Below are positions 38,418 to 47,077 of a stretch of 64,000 nucleotides of DNA, piece by piece (positions within the stretch are counted from its first letter, which is position 1; each line of letters begins with the position of its first letter). The stretch is from contig NZ_KI912148.1 of assembly GCF_000517105.1 (NCBI RefSeq), forward strand, positions 1,904,200 through 1,968,199. Direction: 5' to 3'. Under the pieces are notes generated by a model. That model saw only the letters and a list, made by a program, of their open reading frames with translations. It did not search any database and was not told the DNA's origin. The translations under genes and the position numbers were made by a program. The stretch comes from Fischerella sp. PCC 9605. GTDB lineage: Bacteria > Cyanobacteriota > Cyanobacteriia > Cyanobacteriales > Nostocaceae.

Positions 38418-38906
38418 ATGGATTTTGAAAGCGAAGTAAACGTTAAAAATGCTGCACAAAATATAAAATTCGCTCAGCCATCCATTTCTCGTAAACCACT
38501 GGAATTGCTCAGAGATACAGAGGCTTTGTTGCGTCGTCCAACTGTCACAACACTAGCGCCTATTTTACCACCTAAGATAAGTAATAATTTGCAAATGGCC
38601 TCTTCTTTAGCAGAAGAATCTTTGAAAGAGCTAGCAGAAATTGACCTAGAGCAAATTAGTGACTGGGAATTACGACCTGCACGCATTCGTGTTGGCTTGA
38701 GTTTCGTTGGGTTTGGAGCACTGATGATTGTTTTATTACTACTCTACTTAAACAGCCTGCATCCAGAACTAACTCCAGTTGAGCAGATCGGAAAATATTG
38801 GTATCAATATGTTTGGTTTGTTTGCTTGGGCGTAGCAGGAATGTTTATTCTCGGTCGAGAAGCGATGCGTCCTACTAAAAATCTTCAAAAGCCAAACAAA
38901 CGCTGA
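38418..38906 (+). CDS. Two-helix membrane protein of unknown function
   Basis: This 162-residue protein has a soluble N-terminal half (about 1-92, with SLAEESLKELAEIDLEQISDWELRPARIRVG). Two membrane helices follow (about 93-113 and 130-150) with a short loop LHPELTPVEQIGKYWYQY, then a basic tail. I recognise no named domain, although it resembles small cyanobacterial conserved membrane proteins. I chose ATG 38418 because AGAGG lies 7 nt upstream; the ATG at 38400 comes from a heptamer array. It is divergent from hisD. Confidence 0.7.
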   Translation: MDFESEVNVKNAAQNIKFAQPSISRKPLELLRDTEALLRRPTVTTLAPILPPKISNNLQMASSLAEESLKELAEIDLEQISDWELRPARIRVGLSFVGFGALMIVLLLLYLNSLHPELTPVEQIGKYWYQYVWFVCLGVAGMFILGREAMRPTKNLQKPNKR

Positions 38907-39040
38907 ATGTGCTTGCTCTGAACTACTTCCCATATTTAATGAAGGAAATTTCAAATATGGAAACAGCTGTTTGAGAAAATTAATAACTTACGTCTGATGT
39001 GAATTATCAAAACCAATGTTATATCCAGGATTCTGGGCTT

Positions 39041-39070
39041 TGTAGAGACGCGAAATTTCGCGTCTCTACA
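39041..39070. repeat. 30-bp perfect palindrome, core variant CGAAATTTCG
   Basis: It is identical over all 30 bases to the copy at 23335 and shares its outer arms with the copy at 14192. It lies just upstream of the PPK2 relic. Confidence 0.85.
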
Positions 39071-39108
39071 CCGAAAATACAAGGTTTCAGCCTCTAATTC
39101 ACATTAAG

Positions 39109-39396
39109 CGTAACTTTGAAAAAGCTGTAGTAGAGAATGAGATAATGATTATCAAGTTTTTTGAATTTTTCCAAGAGCAATAGAAAAGACGCTTTTTATA
39201 ATAATTGACTTGTCAAAAAGGAAAAAGTTGGAAATTTTCGTGAAGCGATCTCAAGGAAAGTGCTTTTTGGGGCGATTACATGAAAGTTTACGAAGATGTT
39301 TTTAACAATACCAGAACTTCTAGGGCGTCTTTGTAAATTATTCCTGCTGACTACAAATGGTTTATACGCCTTGCATTGCTGGCATTATTAGCTTGA
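39109..39396 (+). pseudogene. Relic of a polyphosphate kinase 2 (PPK2) gene, C-terminal part
   Basis: A single frame with five internal stops still spells a PPK2 C-terminus. It reads RNFEKAVVENEIMIIKFFEFFQEQ, stop, KRRFL, two stops, then WKFS, stop, SDLKESAFWGDYMKVYEDVFNN, TRTSRASL, stop, and IIPADYKWFIRLALL. The family pattern is IIKFFLxxSKxEQKKRFLxR...NWKFSxxDLKERxFWDDYMxxYEDV...PWYxIPADxKWFxRLA. No frame change is needed, only nonsense mutations. The N-terminal Walker-containing half is gone. PPK2 enzymes phosphorylate nucleotides with polyphosphate; this copy cannot. Confidence 0.8.
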
Positions 39397-40276
39397 AATT
39401 ATAGGACTAGTATTTGATTTTTGAAAAGATACATAGGGGAGGCAAAAAGGGGTGTGGATTTTCCTCCCCCTTTATTGCCGTTGCGTTACGCCAAAGGCTA
39501 ACGCACCATTCTATGTTTTTGGTGCCGTACTCTCGCCGATCGCACACCCTACGTATACTTAGATTTTTTCAATAATCAAACCGGATTCCTATAACAGAAA
39601 TCAAGCTCAGGTAATTAACGGTAAGTAAATAACATCAGCAACAGTTTTTGCAAGCAAAGGCGATGCCAGAGCAGGAAGATTAATGATGAAAATATAAAAT
39701 TTCTTAAAGTGCAGCAGCACTGATGTAATGGTATCATGCCTATTAACTTGAGTAATAGCACTCGTCTTTTATGCTCCATTTTCTCCTACACACACCTGAT
39801 TTTGGCGCTAGAAAAACAGAGTTTATTTTGAGTGAGGTGACGCCTTTTTAATCCTCATTTCACAAAGAAGACTGAACAGGTTTAAATTGATATCTTTCGG
39901 CATCTCAGTAAGAGCCTCTGGCTCTAATTCTTGTAATTCTCATTACACAGTTGAACCGGGTAACGAGGATTTGTGGGCTCCTGCCTCCAGGCTGTTGCAA
40001 ATGATGCAAGACTCCCATGCACCAGGGCGCACAGCAAAGAATGAAAATCTCTCTTCCAATGCCCAATGCCCCATGCCCTATGCCCAACTTTCAAGACAGA
40101 TGTCAATTAAATCGGATTTAGTATCCTTTGCTTAAAGCTCAAACCAGTTCAAACTAGACCTGGGGTATTTGTGACTAATTCTTAAAATAAAAATAAACTT
40201 AATCTCATCAAATCCTCACAAATTCCTCAGATTTGTCGCTTAACCTCAATGTATTGCCAAAAGAGAGGTGGCAAGT
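39397..40276. other. Gene-free region with small repeats
   Basis: A GGCAAAAAGGGG...CCCCTTTATTGCC hairpin is at about 39441-39479. It is followed by a TGCGTTACGCC-AAA-GGCTAACGCA palindrome at about 39482-39505. CCAATGCCCCATGCCCTATGCCC low-complexity repeat lies near 40060-40086. Frames at 39887-40135 cross these repeats and are not called. The promoter of the DUF2949-pfkA pair should lie near 40180-40265. Confidence 0.45.
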
Positions 40277-40471
40277 ATGGAACCAAGGACACTTGCACAA
40301 TTCCTCAGTTTTTTGCAGGAGGATTTAGCAATTCCCGACACTGATTTGCAATTAGCATTGCGACATCCCGAGCAGACTCCAACTTTGTTACCAATAATTC
40401 TGTGGCAATACGGACTGGTAACATTAAACCAGCTCGATCGGATTTTCGACTGGTTGCAGGGGAATGTTTGA
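40277..40471 (+). CDS. DUF2949 small protein
   Basis: This 64-residue cytosolic protein belongs to a cyanobacterial family of unknown function. The signature is LAQFLSFLQEDLAIPDTDLQLALRHPEQTPTLLPIILWQYGLVTLNQLDRIFDWL. I chose ATG 40277 with GAGAGGTG upstream; GTG 40268 adds three residues. It ends 12 bp before pfkA, so the two are one operon. This suggests a link to glycolytic control, which is inference from position only. Confidence 0.85.
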   Translation: MEPRTLAQFLSFLQEDLAIPDTDLQLALRHPEQTPTLLPIILWQYGLVTLNQLDRIFDWLQGNV

Positions 40472-40483
40472 GGTTAAGCCAAA

Positions 40484-41551
40484 ATGAAAGCACAAAAACG
40501 TCTTGGTATTCTTACAAGTGGCGGTGATTGTCCAGGACTTAACACCGTGATTCGGTCAGTTGTCAGCCACGCTACCCTCTCCTACGGCTGGGAAGTATGG
40601 GGTATTCCCTATGCAACAACAGGACTACTAGAGCAAAAAGCAATTCCTCTGGCGATGCATGGTCTAGACTTGCATGGGATCGACCCTTTACTGTGCATAG
40701 GAGGAACGATTCTTGGGAGCATCAACAAAGGAGATACCCTAGCTCATGTTGATGAGATTCTCGCCGGCTACCAGGCTTTAGAATTAGATGCACTAATTGG
40801 TATTGGTGGTGATGGTAGTCTTGGGATTCTCAACCAACTGCAATCTCAAGGCAATTGGCAATTCATTGCTATTCCCAAGACGATTGATAACGATGTCGCA
40901 CTAACAGAAAGAATGGTCGGATTTGATACAGCAGTCAATACAATTGTTGATGCTCTGAATCGCCTGACCTTCACTGCTGCCAGTCACGATCGCGTTATGA
41001 TTGTTGAGGTGATGGGACGTACAGCCGGACACCTGGCGCTACACGCTGGTATTGCAGGTGGTGCGGATGTGATTTTAATCCCCGAAATACCCTATTCGAT
41101 TCCGGAAATTTGCCAACATTTAGCTGAATTGCGCGATCGCAACTGGCGTAGATTTGCAATTATTGTAGTAGCAGAAGGCGCTCATATTCCTCTGGATTCT
41201 TCTTGCAATCCATCCTGTGAAAAACCAGCTTGTGGTATTACTCAGTATATTGCCGATGAAATTAAGCGTTGTAGTACCTATCCTATAGATGTCCGGGTTT
41301 CAGTTTTGGGACATATCCAACGCGGCGGTATACCCTCTGCTTCTGACCGTTTGGTAGCTACAGCTTTTGGCAAAGCAGCAGTAGATTTGGTAGCTGCTGG
41401 GCAAAGTGGTTTAATGGTAGCTTGGCATAACGGGCGAGTGATGCCAGTATCTTTGGGAAGAGTTTTGGCGAAAAGTCCGTTACCTGTAGATCCGAATGGT
41501 TTTTTAGTAGAAACGGCTCGTTGTATGGGTATCTATGTTGGTAAAAAGTAA
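40484..41551 (+). CDS. pfkA: ATP-type 6-phosphofructokinase
   Basis: This 355-residue kinase phosphorylates fructose-6-phosphate at C1 in glycolysis. It has TSGGDCPGLN (11-20) and GGDGS (108-112), where Gly rather than Asp after GGD indicates ATP over pyrophosphate. It also has PKTIDND (131-137) with the catalytic Asp, and MGR (177-179) for substrate binding. An unusual Cys-rich loop SSCNPSCEKPACG (about 240-252) is seen in this group and could be redox-sensitive, which is inference. It is downstream of DUF2949 in a two-gene operon. Confidence 0.93.
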   Translation: MKAQKRLGILTSGGDCPGLNTVIRSVVSHATLSYGWEVWGIPYATTGLLEQKAIPLAMHGLDLHGIDPLLCIGGTILGSINKGDTLAHVDEILAGYQALELDALIGIGGDGSLGILNQLQSQGNWQFIAIPKTIDNDVALTERMVGFDTAVNTIVDALNRLTFTAASHDRVMIVEVMGRTAGHLALHAGIAGGADVILIPEIPYSIPEICQHLAELRDRNWRRFAIIVVAEGAHIPLDSSCNPSCEKPACGITQYIADEIKRCSTYPIDVRVSVLGHIQRGGIPSASDRLVATAFGKAAVDLVAAGQSGLMVAWHNGRVMPVSLGRVLAKSPLPVDPNGFLVETARCMGIYVGKK

Positions 41552-41636
41552 TTACTAAATACTAAATTTGACACTTACAAGAGTCTAGATAATTAAAGAG
41601 CGATCGCATCTGCAACTTCCGGACTTCATATGATTT

Positions 41637-41671
41637 GTAAAAAAACTCCTGTACTGGATTAGCAGTACAGG
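41637..41671 (-). terminator. Terminator of the small gene at 41695
   Basis: CCTGTACTG (41648) and CAGTACAGG (41663-41671) form a 9-bp stem. On the minus strand it is followed by AGTTTTTTT. It lies 24 bp past the small gene's stop codon. Confidence 0.75.
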
Positions 41672-41694
41672 ATTCTTAACTCAATTAAATTAAA

Positions 41695-41883
41695 TTATTG
41701 GTGTCTATTCTTAGGAGGATCTCCCTCAAATGGTTGTACTCCTGTTTCTGGATAGTTGTCATCTCTAGGACCAAAAATTCTCGCGAATCCAGCGTAGATA
41801 TAACGAACAACGTTCTGAGGAATTTCTACTATTTTCTGCCAAAAGCCACCTTGCTTAGTAGTTTCCTTATTAGGATTAGTCAT
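41695..41883 (-). CDS. Small hypothetical protein (62 residues)
   Basis: It has a GGAGAA ribosome site 7 nt before the ATG and a good terminator directly downstream, which together support a real gene. The sequence reads TNPNKETTKQGGFWQKIVEIPQ and then a short amphipathic or membrane-associated helix NVVRYIYAGFARIFG, ending in a polar, Pro-rich tail. I recognise no family. It is convergent with pfkA and lies downstream of the Hsp20 gene on the same strand. Confidence 0.65.
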   Translation of the reverse strand: MTNPNKETTKQGGFWQKIVEIPQNVVRYIYAGFARIFGPRDDNYPETGVQPFEGDPPKNRHQ

Positions 41884-42018
41884 AGAAGATTCTCCGGAAT
41901 TTTATCAAAGATTGGTCAGTAGTTATCATCAACTACGTATACCAAGACGGATGAAAAGGTAATGGGGAATGGGGAATAGGGAATGGGAAATTTAAGATAT
42001 TGTTTTCTTTCTACTATT

Positions 42019-42696
42019 TTAATTGGTAGTAGATGTGCCTGCTTCTCCAGCAGCACGAGTCTGCATAGTTTCTTGTAAGTGGTCTACATATTGGCGCTGT
42101 TCGGTTAAGGATTCTCTGGCTTCTTCTGTAATGTCACTGCCACTTGATTTTTCTAATTCTTCTAAAGTACGAGCCTGCATGGTTTGTTGTAAGTGTTCTT
42201 CGTGCTGACGCTCTTTTGTCATCGCTTCCCGTGCCGCCTCTTGCACGGTGAGATCCACTTTCACCACATTGCGTTTAGCCGCCTCAATTTTGGGAAGAGT
42301 TAGTGTCAAAACACCATTCTTGAATTCCGCTTTGACCTGATCGTTTTTAACAGCTACTGGCAACGGTACTACCCGTTGGAACTGACCATAGCGAAACTCT
42401 GAGCGGATTAAGCCTTTGTCTTCATCGCGTTTTTCTTGTTGATATTCTCCACTAATTGCAACTGCGTCTGTACTGACTTCCACATCCAAGTCTTTAGCTT
42501 CAATACCTGGAACTTCAGCTTTTAGGATAATGTCTGCATCTGTTTCTTTGAGTTCAACGGCTGGTGCCCAAGTCGCACCTAATTTCGGAAACAGACCTTC
42601 ACTCTGTTCGCGATGCATCCACTCATCAAACAGACGATTCATCTGTTGACGTATGGTATCGAGTTCTCTTAAAGGTTGCCAACGAATTAAAGACAT
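42019..42696 (-). CDS. Hsp20/alpha-crystallin small heat-shock protein with a duplicated C-terminal tail
   Basis: This 225-residue small heat-shock protein prevents aggregation of unfolded proteins. The N-terminus MSLIRWQPLRELDTIRQQMNRLFDEW and the alpha-crystallin domain (about 42-148, with ELKETDADIILKAEVPGIEAKDLDVEV and FKNGVLTLTLPK) are standard. The family usually ends near residue 150. Here a 75-residue helical extension holds two similar units, AREAMTKERQHEEHLQQTMQAR (158-179) and ARESLTEQRQYVDHLQETMQTR (197-218). No CIRCE element is visible upstream. It is divergent from the AraC gene. Confidence 0.93.
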   Translation of the reverse strand: MSLIRWQPLRELDTIRQQMNRLFDEWMHREQSEGLFPKLGATWAPAVELKETDADIILKAEVPGIEAKDLDVEVSTDAVAISGEYQQEKRDEDKGLIRSEFRYGQFQRVVPLPVAVKNDQVKAEFKNGVLTLTLPKIEAAKRNVVKVDLTVQEAAREAMTKERQHEEHLQQTMQARTLEELEKSSGSDITEEARESLTEQRQYVDHLQETMQTRAAGEAGTSTTN

Positions 42697-42848
42697 ATCC
42701 TCTTCCTTTGTTACACCTGATGATAAAACTTTGGTTTCGAGCCAAGGAAGCTATGGGGATTAAGCTTGTAACTGTAACTGTTGGCTCTAGTTTCACAATA
42801 GGTAAACAATTTGAGGAACTTGTGAGGATATCAAAGGGTTGAAGCAGT

Positions 42849-43721
42849 ATGCAAACCGATAGCCTACTATGCTCAGTACCAGGGCAAATTAAGTTGCCCG
42901 TCGTATTTGAAAAAATACTACTCAGTGACGGTATGGGCGTTTCTTACGTCTGTGTCGAACCAAATCACTTCAGCGAACACAGCGATCGCAATTTCAAAAT
43001 TTCCGTTCTATTCAAGCAAGCATCTATTTGGGCTAAGTGGCAGACAGCGACTGGGCAGCTAAAACGTAAGCATGTCAAAGAAGGTCACGTCTGCATCATT
43101 CCTGCAAATCTACCACACGAGACCTCTGTAGAAAAGCAGATGGAGATGGTTGTTATCAACTTGGAACCGACTTTTATTTGTTCTGTTGCTTCGGAATTAA
43201 ATAAAAAATCTTTTGAAATTGTAGAGCATTGGGCAGCTAGAGACCCCTTAATTCAACAACTTGGGTTGGCACTGCGTAGCGAATTTATTGTCGGACTGCC
43301 CCAAAGTTCATACGTTGAATCAGTGGGAAATATATTAGTTACACATCTGCTGAGACATTATTGTGCCAACAAACAATCGCCAGATGAGCCAACATTTACT
43401 CTCCCAGAACACAAGCTGCGACAAGCCATTGCTTATATCAACGGTAATTTGGAACAGAACATAACACTTGCTCAACTTGCCTCTTTTGTTGAGATGAGCC
43501 AGTATCGGTTTGCCCGTGCATTCAAGCAATCTACTGGCATTTCTCCCCATCAGTACATACTCGAATGTAAAGTCGAGCAAGCAAAAACTTTACTAAAACA
43601 TACTCAGATGTCAATTGTCGAAATAAGTTATTCTCTTGGTTTTGCAAGTCAAAGTCACTTTACATCAACTTTTCGCCGATTTACTGCAATTACACCAAAA
43701 GAATATAAAAAAGCACTTTAA
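42849..43721 (+). CDS. AraC-family transcriptional regulator
   Basis: This 290-residue regulator has an N-terminal sensor domain (about 1-170, cupin-like, with HVCIIPANLPHETSVEKQMEMVVI) and a C-terminal double helix-turn-helix (about 188-290). The second carries LAQLASFVEMSQYRFARAFKQSTGISPHQYI and SIVEISYSLGFASQSHFTSTFRRFTAITPKEY. The effector is unknown. The methyltransferase gene 97 bp downstream on the same strand is a likely target or operon partner. Confidence 0.92.
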   Translation: MQTDSLLCSVPGQIKLPVVFEKILLSDGMGVSYVCVEPNHFSEHSDRNFKISVLFKQASIWAKWQTATGQLKRKHVKEGHVCIIPANLPHETSVEKQMEMVVINLEPTFICSVASELNKKSFEIVEHWAARDPLIQQLGLALRSEFIVGLPQSSYVESVGNILVTHLLRHYCANKQSPDEPTFTLPEHKLRQAIAYINGNLEQNITLAQLASFVEMSQYRFARAFKQSTGISPHQYILECKVEQAKTLLKHTQMSIVEISYSLGFASQSHFTSTFRRFTAITPKEYKKAL

Positions 43722-43818
43722 GCCAGGCAAGATTTTGATAGCAGGGAAGCAAGAAATTGAAAGACCGTGAGATTACACGGTGACTAATCTTTAATTTAGT
43801 CAACACAGAGCGTAAACA

Positions 43819-44511
43819 ATGGACTTTAATCAAGCATCTTTTCTTCCAGAGGCTGAGCAATATCATGAAATAGCCGCCCATTTTGTTCCAGGTTACCAGT
43901 CTTTGTATGAGATTGCTCGCTGCTATTTGAGTCTTCATTTGCCAAAAGTTGCAGATATTCTTATCGTTGGTGCTGGAGGGGGAATGGAAATCAAAATCCT
44001 CTCTAGATTTTCTCAGCAGTGGTCTTTTGCTGCGGTAGATCCATCATCCCGCATGTTAGATGTTGCAAAATTCTGGACAGAACGGAGCAACGCTTTGAAT
44101 AGAGTGCAATTTACAGAAGGATTTGTGTCAGATTTGCCTTCATCACAAGTATTTGATGCTGCCACCTGCGTGTTGGTGATGCACTTCCTGCCTGACGAAA
44201 CTGAGAAATTAAAATTACTCAAAGATATTGCTCTGAGGCTAAAAACTGGGGGAATTCTGATTTTAGCTGATTTGGCTGTGCCAAAAGAAACTGAAGAGTT
44301 TGAAGTATTTCGACAACTTTACAGCACACATGCAGAACAACAAGGTGAACCAGAGGTAAGGATTAAAGATATTCTGACGGTGCTTGAAAACTTTGTACAC
44401 CCAGTATCAAATGTACGAGAAAGCGAGTTAGTTAAATTAGCCGGGTTTAATACCCCTACAATGTTTTTTTCATCCATATGGTTCAAGGCATGGTTTGCTT
44501 TGAAAGAGTGA
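43819..44511 (+). CDS. Class I SAM-dependent methyltransferase
   Basis: This 230-residue methyltransferase has SAM-binding motif I ILIVGAGGGMEIKIL (about 50-64), motif II AAVDPSSRMLDVAK, motif III region GFVSDLPSSQVFDAATCVLVMHFLP, and motif IV LKTGGILILADLAVPK. The N-terminal EAEQYHEIAAHFVPGYQSLYEI resembles the CmoA/UbiE-like group. The substrate is unknown. It follows the AraC regulator and may be controlled by it. Confidence 0.88.
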   Translation: MDFNQASFLPEAEQYHEIAAHFVPGYQSLYEIARCYLSLHLPKVADILIVGAGGGMEIKILSRFSQQWSFAAVDPSSRMLDVAKFWTERSNALNRVQFTEGFVSDLPSSQVFDAATCVLVMHFLPDETEKLKLLKDIALRLKTGGILILADLAVPKETEEFEVFRQLYSTHAEQQGEPEVRIKDILTVLENFVHPVSNVRESELVKLAGFNTPTMFFSSIWFKAWFALKE

Positions 44512-44887
44512 CTTTAAATAAGTAAGAAGTAAAAAGTAATAAGTAATAAGTACTTGTTAGTTTTGACTTAATGTAAGCGTGAGAGATTTAGACTCATCAC
44601 TAAGACCAAGACCACCTGCCGAGGAATTATGGTGGGGGAGTTCAACCCATTTCAATAAGTAATAAATTCGTTCTAAGTTTTCCAAACTTATTAAGCTGAT
44701 GCGCGCTTAGATTAAATATTCGATTCTGAGGGCTATCCAAGGTCAAGAGTCCAAAGTCCAAGCTAATCTTTGACTCTGGACTCTGGACTCTTGACAACCC
44801 GATCGCGAAATATACAATTTAAATGCGTAACAGCTTACTTATTACTTATTACTTATTACTTATTACTTTAGTTAAAAATGGACTTTA
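44512..44887. other. Repeat-filled convergent gap
   Basis: It contains GTAATAAGTAATAAGTA heptamers (about 44535-44552). A long hairpin lies at 44741-44797, made of CAAGAGTCCAAAGTCC paired with GGACTCTGGACTCTTG. Five TTACTTA heptamers follow at 44835-44869. The hairpin may serve as a bidirectional terminator between the methyltransferase and nitrilase genes. No ORF is seen. Confidence 0.55.
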
Positions 44888-46027
44888 CTATTCAGCCTCA
44901 ATATTCCCAGAAGCAATTTGAATAACTTTTTCACCATCCACATCATGCCGTTCTGCCGAATGCAGTAGTGCGTCGCGTAAGACAGGAGCTAGTTTCTTGT
45001 TGGAGGTCAACAACCGCCATCCCATTTCGTCACGAATGAGAAGTTGGAGCACATCAGGTCTAGCGTAGTGACCCATTGTGTCGAGAATCGCATTGTGAGC
45101 TTTTCTCATCCAGGCATGACATTCTGCGTACAGAATAGTAGGCTGATTATGCACGGGCCCAGCAATGGGAACACCTAATGGATTAATGATGGTACTGCCC
45201 CCATTAGAGTGGTGATAGTTCCGAAAATCTGGGTCGCCTTTCTTGTACGGAAAATCTTCAGGAATGTCATTATCATCAAAAATAGAACTCGCTAACAGGG
45301 TAAATGCTCCAGATTCAACCGAGTGAGCACGTGCCAAAGCTTGTCCAAAAAAGACCCCTTCAGTGTCTGCCTCGACTAGTGTTAGACCTTTATGCAGTGC
45401 AAAAGAGCCATGCCATACAGAGACATGAAAGTCTTCACCTTGGGCAATTAGCGCAGCGCGAACCAATGTCATGGCATGTTCACCACAGATGAGACCACCA
45501 ATGCGTCCAATATCGGTTTCAAAAACAACTAAATCTGAAGCATCTCCCATACCCCAAAACGTCTTTTCTTGCCCGGTTGGCATTAACTTCCGATGTCGAC
45601 CCATCAGTGAGCCGTCGCGACTAAAGTATATCAAACTACTATAAATAGTATCGACTTCTGGACGCGGGTCGATTTCATTACACCCCATGACTACATAAGC
45701 GTTCGCAGTCCGTGCTGCTTGACCAATCTTTTCAGTATCTTCACTAGGTGCCATGATTGCTGCATCGTGGAAGCGAACCCGTCCCGCAATCCATTTCAAG
45801 CGTTCTGTATTCCAACCTTCAGTCCAATACGGGTAGCCTGCTAACCAATTTTCAGGAAAGACAATCAGTTCCGCACCATTTTCTCCCGCTTCCTTAATTG
45901 CTGCACAAGCCCGTTCAATTGACTTTTCTTTATCCATGTAGGCTTGTGAAATCTGCACTATTGCGACTTTGACGCTTTCACGTCCGCCCATAATTTTTTT
46001 GGCACTCTTCTGTAATGTTGTAAACAT
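44888..46027 (-). CDS. Nitrilase-family carbon-nitrogen hydrolase
   Basis: This 379-residue enzyme hydrolyses a nitrile to an acid and ammonia. The catalytic triad is visible: Glu59 (FPENW), Lys147 (HRKLMPT) and Cys181 (LICGEH). The residue after the cysteine is Gly, where nitrilases usually have Trp (CWE), which may change the substrate pocket. Length and the C-terminal GGSTIINPLG and RPDVLQL segments fit aliphatic or aryl nitrilases. It is divergent from a TetR gene, with an inverted-repeat operator 25 bp before its start. Confidence 0.9.
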   Translation of the reverse strand: MFTTLQKSAKKIMGGRESVKVAIVQISQAYMDKEKSIERACAAIKEAGENGAELIVFPENWLAGYPYWTEGWNTERLKWIAGRVRFHDAAIMAPSEDTEKIGQAARTANAYVVMGCNEIDPRPEVDTIYSSLIYFSRDGSLMGRHRKLMPTGQEKTFWGMGDASDLVVFETDIGRIGGLICGEHAMTLVRAALIAQGEDFHVSVWHGSFALHKGLTLVEADTEGVFFGQALARAHSVESGAFTLLASSIFDDNDIPEDFPYKKGDPDFRNYHHSNGGSTIINPLGVPIAGPVHNQPTILYAECHAWMRKAHNAILDTMGHYARPDVLQLLIRDEMGWRLLTSNKKLAPVLRDALLHSAERHDVDGEKVIQIASGNIEAE

Positions 46028-46051
46028 CAGAAAAAATATTGCTTGGTTTAA

Positions 46052-46070
46052 AAACGAAACCTTTTCGTTT
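46052..46070. promoter_or_regulatory. Candidate TetR operator AAACGAAA-CCT-TTTCGTTT
   Basis: An exact 8-bp inverted repeat with a 3-bp spacer lies 25 bp upstream of the nitrilase ATG, in the divergent region shared with the TetR gene. Size and symmetry fit a TetR dimer site. The assignment is by position. Confidence 0.6.
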
Positions 46071-46135
46071 CATTTAAGATAACATGGGAAATATTACAGT
46101 TCAAGTCCTCACTTTTAATGACTCTGGTATAAAGC

Positions 46136-46259
46136 TAGGTGCAGCTTTGCATAAATAAAGTAGCGATTTGAAACGCACCAGGGACGCGGAGTAGGCACAC
46201 CAGGTAGCAGAGTCTTTGTGCAAAAATTTCGCTATGAACTTACAAAATGTTGTACTAAG
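46136..46259 (+). repeat. Dispersed repeat family A, copy 4
   Basis: It starts CTAGGTGCAGCTTTGC and ends GTTGTACTAAG. It has a partial internal duplication of CACCAGG (46177 and 46199), and AGCAGAGTC and AATTTCGCTATGAACTT blocks shared with copy 2. It sits between the operator and the tetR start codon. Confidence 0.75.
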
Positions 46260-46300
46260 TACCAAGCGCACTTCTTACGCAAATGTTTTGAGAAAAGTCA

Positions 46301-46957
46301 ATGATCCAAGAAGTAAATTTCAATGAATCCAAATCCAAAGGTGGACGACCGAAGAGCGGAACAACGCAAGAGCGGATAGAGCGGTTGCTTGATGATGCGG
46401 CAAAGGTGTTTTTGGAATACGGCTATGGGCTATCAAGCATAGACATCTTAGCTCGTCAAGCCCATGTTGCAAAGCGCACTATCTATCAGCATTTTGGGAA
46501 TAAAGCTGAACTATTTGGTGCTGTTGTCCGGCGTTTAAGTGACTCTGTAGTTTTATCTTTTCCTCATCTGGGTAGTGATACACGACCCATAAAACAAGTC
46601 TTGACAGCTTTTGCCTATCAGTTACTCGAAAGAGTTTTGTCACCGGAAGTACTCGGATTACATCGTATCGTCATTGGGGAAGCATGTCGTTTTCCTGAAT
46701 TGGCGAAGCAGTTTTACGATAATGGGCCAGGGCGTGCTATTACCGCCCTTGCCGATTATCTATTGAGTCAAAAAGAACTTGGGGTGATGGAATTAGTTGA
46801 ACCCAAAATTGCAGCAGAACAATTTTTCAACATGGTGCTTGGTGAACTTTATCGTCGGGCTTTGTTAGGTATTGACCCTACACCGACACCAGAAAAAATA
46901 AGGGAGCACATTGACTGTACAGTGAACCTTTTTCTGCGGGGGTGTCGTCCTAGCTGA
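46301..46957 (+). CDS. TetR-family regulator divergent from nitrilase
   Basis: This 218-residue regulator has the DNA-binding segment LSSIDILARQAHVAKRTIYQHFGNKAELFGAVV (about 44-76), preceded by the AcrR-like basic arm KSKGGRPKSG. The C-terminal domain (about 90-218) fits the TetR_C group with LHRIVIGEACRFPELAKQFYDNGP. It probably represses the nitrilase gene through the palindrome at 46052. Its own promoter must lie within or after the repeat element inserted upstream. Confidence 0.9.
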   Translation: MIQEVNFNESKSKGGRPKSGTTQERIERLLDDAAKVFLEYGYGLSSIDILARQAHVAKRTIYQHFGNKAELFGAVVRRLSDSVVLSFPHLGSDTRPIKQVLTAFAYQLLERVLSPEVLGLHRIVIGEACRFPELAKQFYDNGPGRAITALADYLLSQKELGVMELVEPKIAAEQFFNMVLGELYRRALLGIDPTPTPEKIREHIDCTVNLFLRGCRPS

Positions 46958-47077
46958 GTTTGCTGGCGTTTGTAGCGTAAGAGTGTTAGCGATACAACCG
47001 CTACTTTTGAATCACAAATTTTACGTGTATCCTGGCAAGCTCTCCTATGAACGTGACATCAAAGCGATTAGATTTGC

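Noticed and set aside
39887-40135. 82-codon frame before DUF2949
   Set aside because: Its 3' half is ATGCCCCATGCCC low-complexity repeat, and it has no ribosome site or domain.
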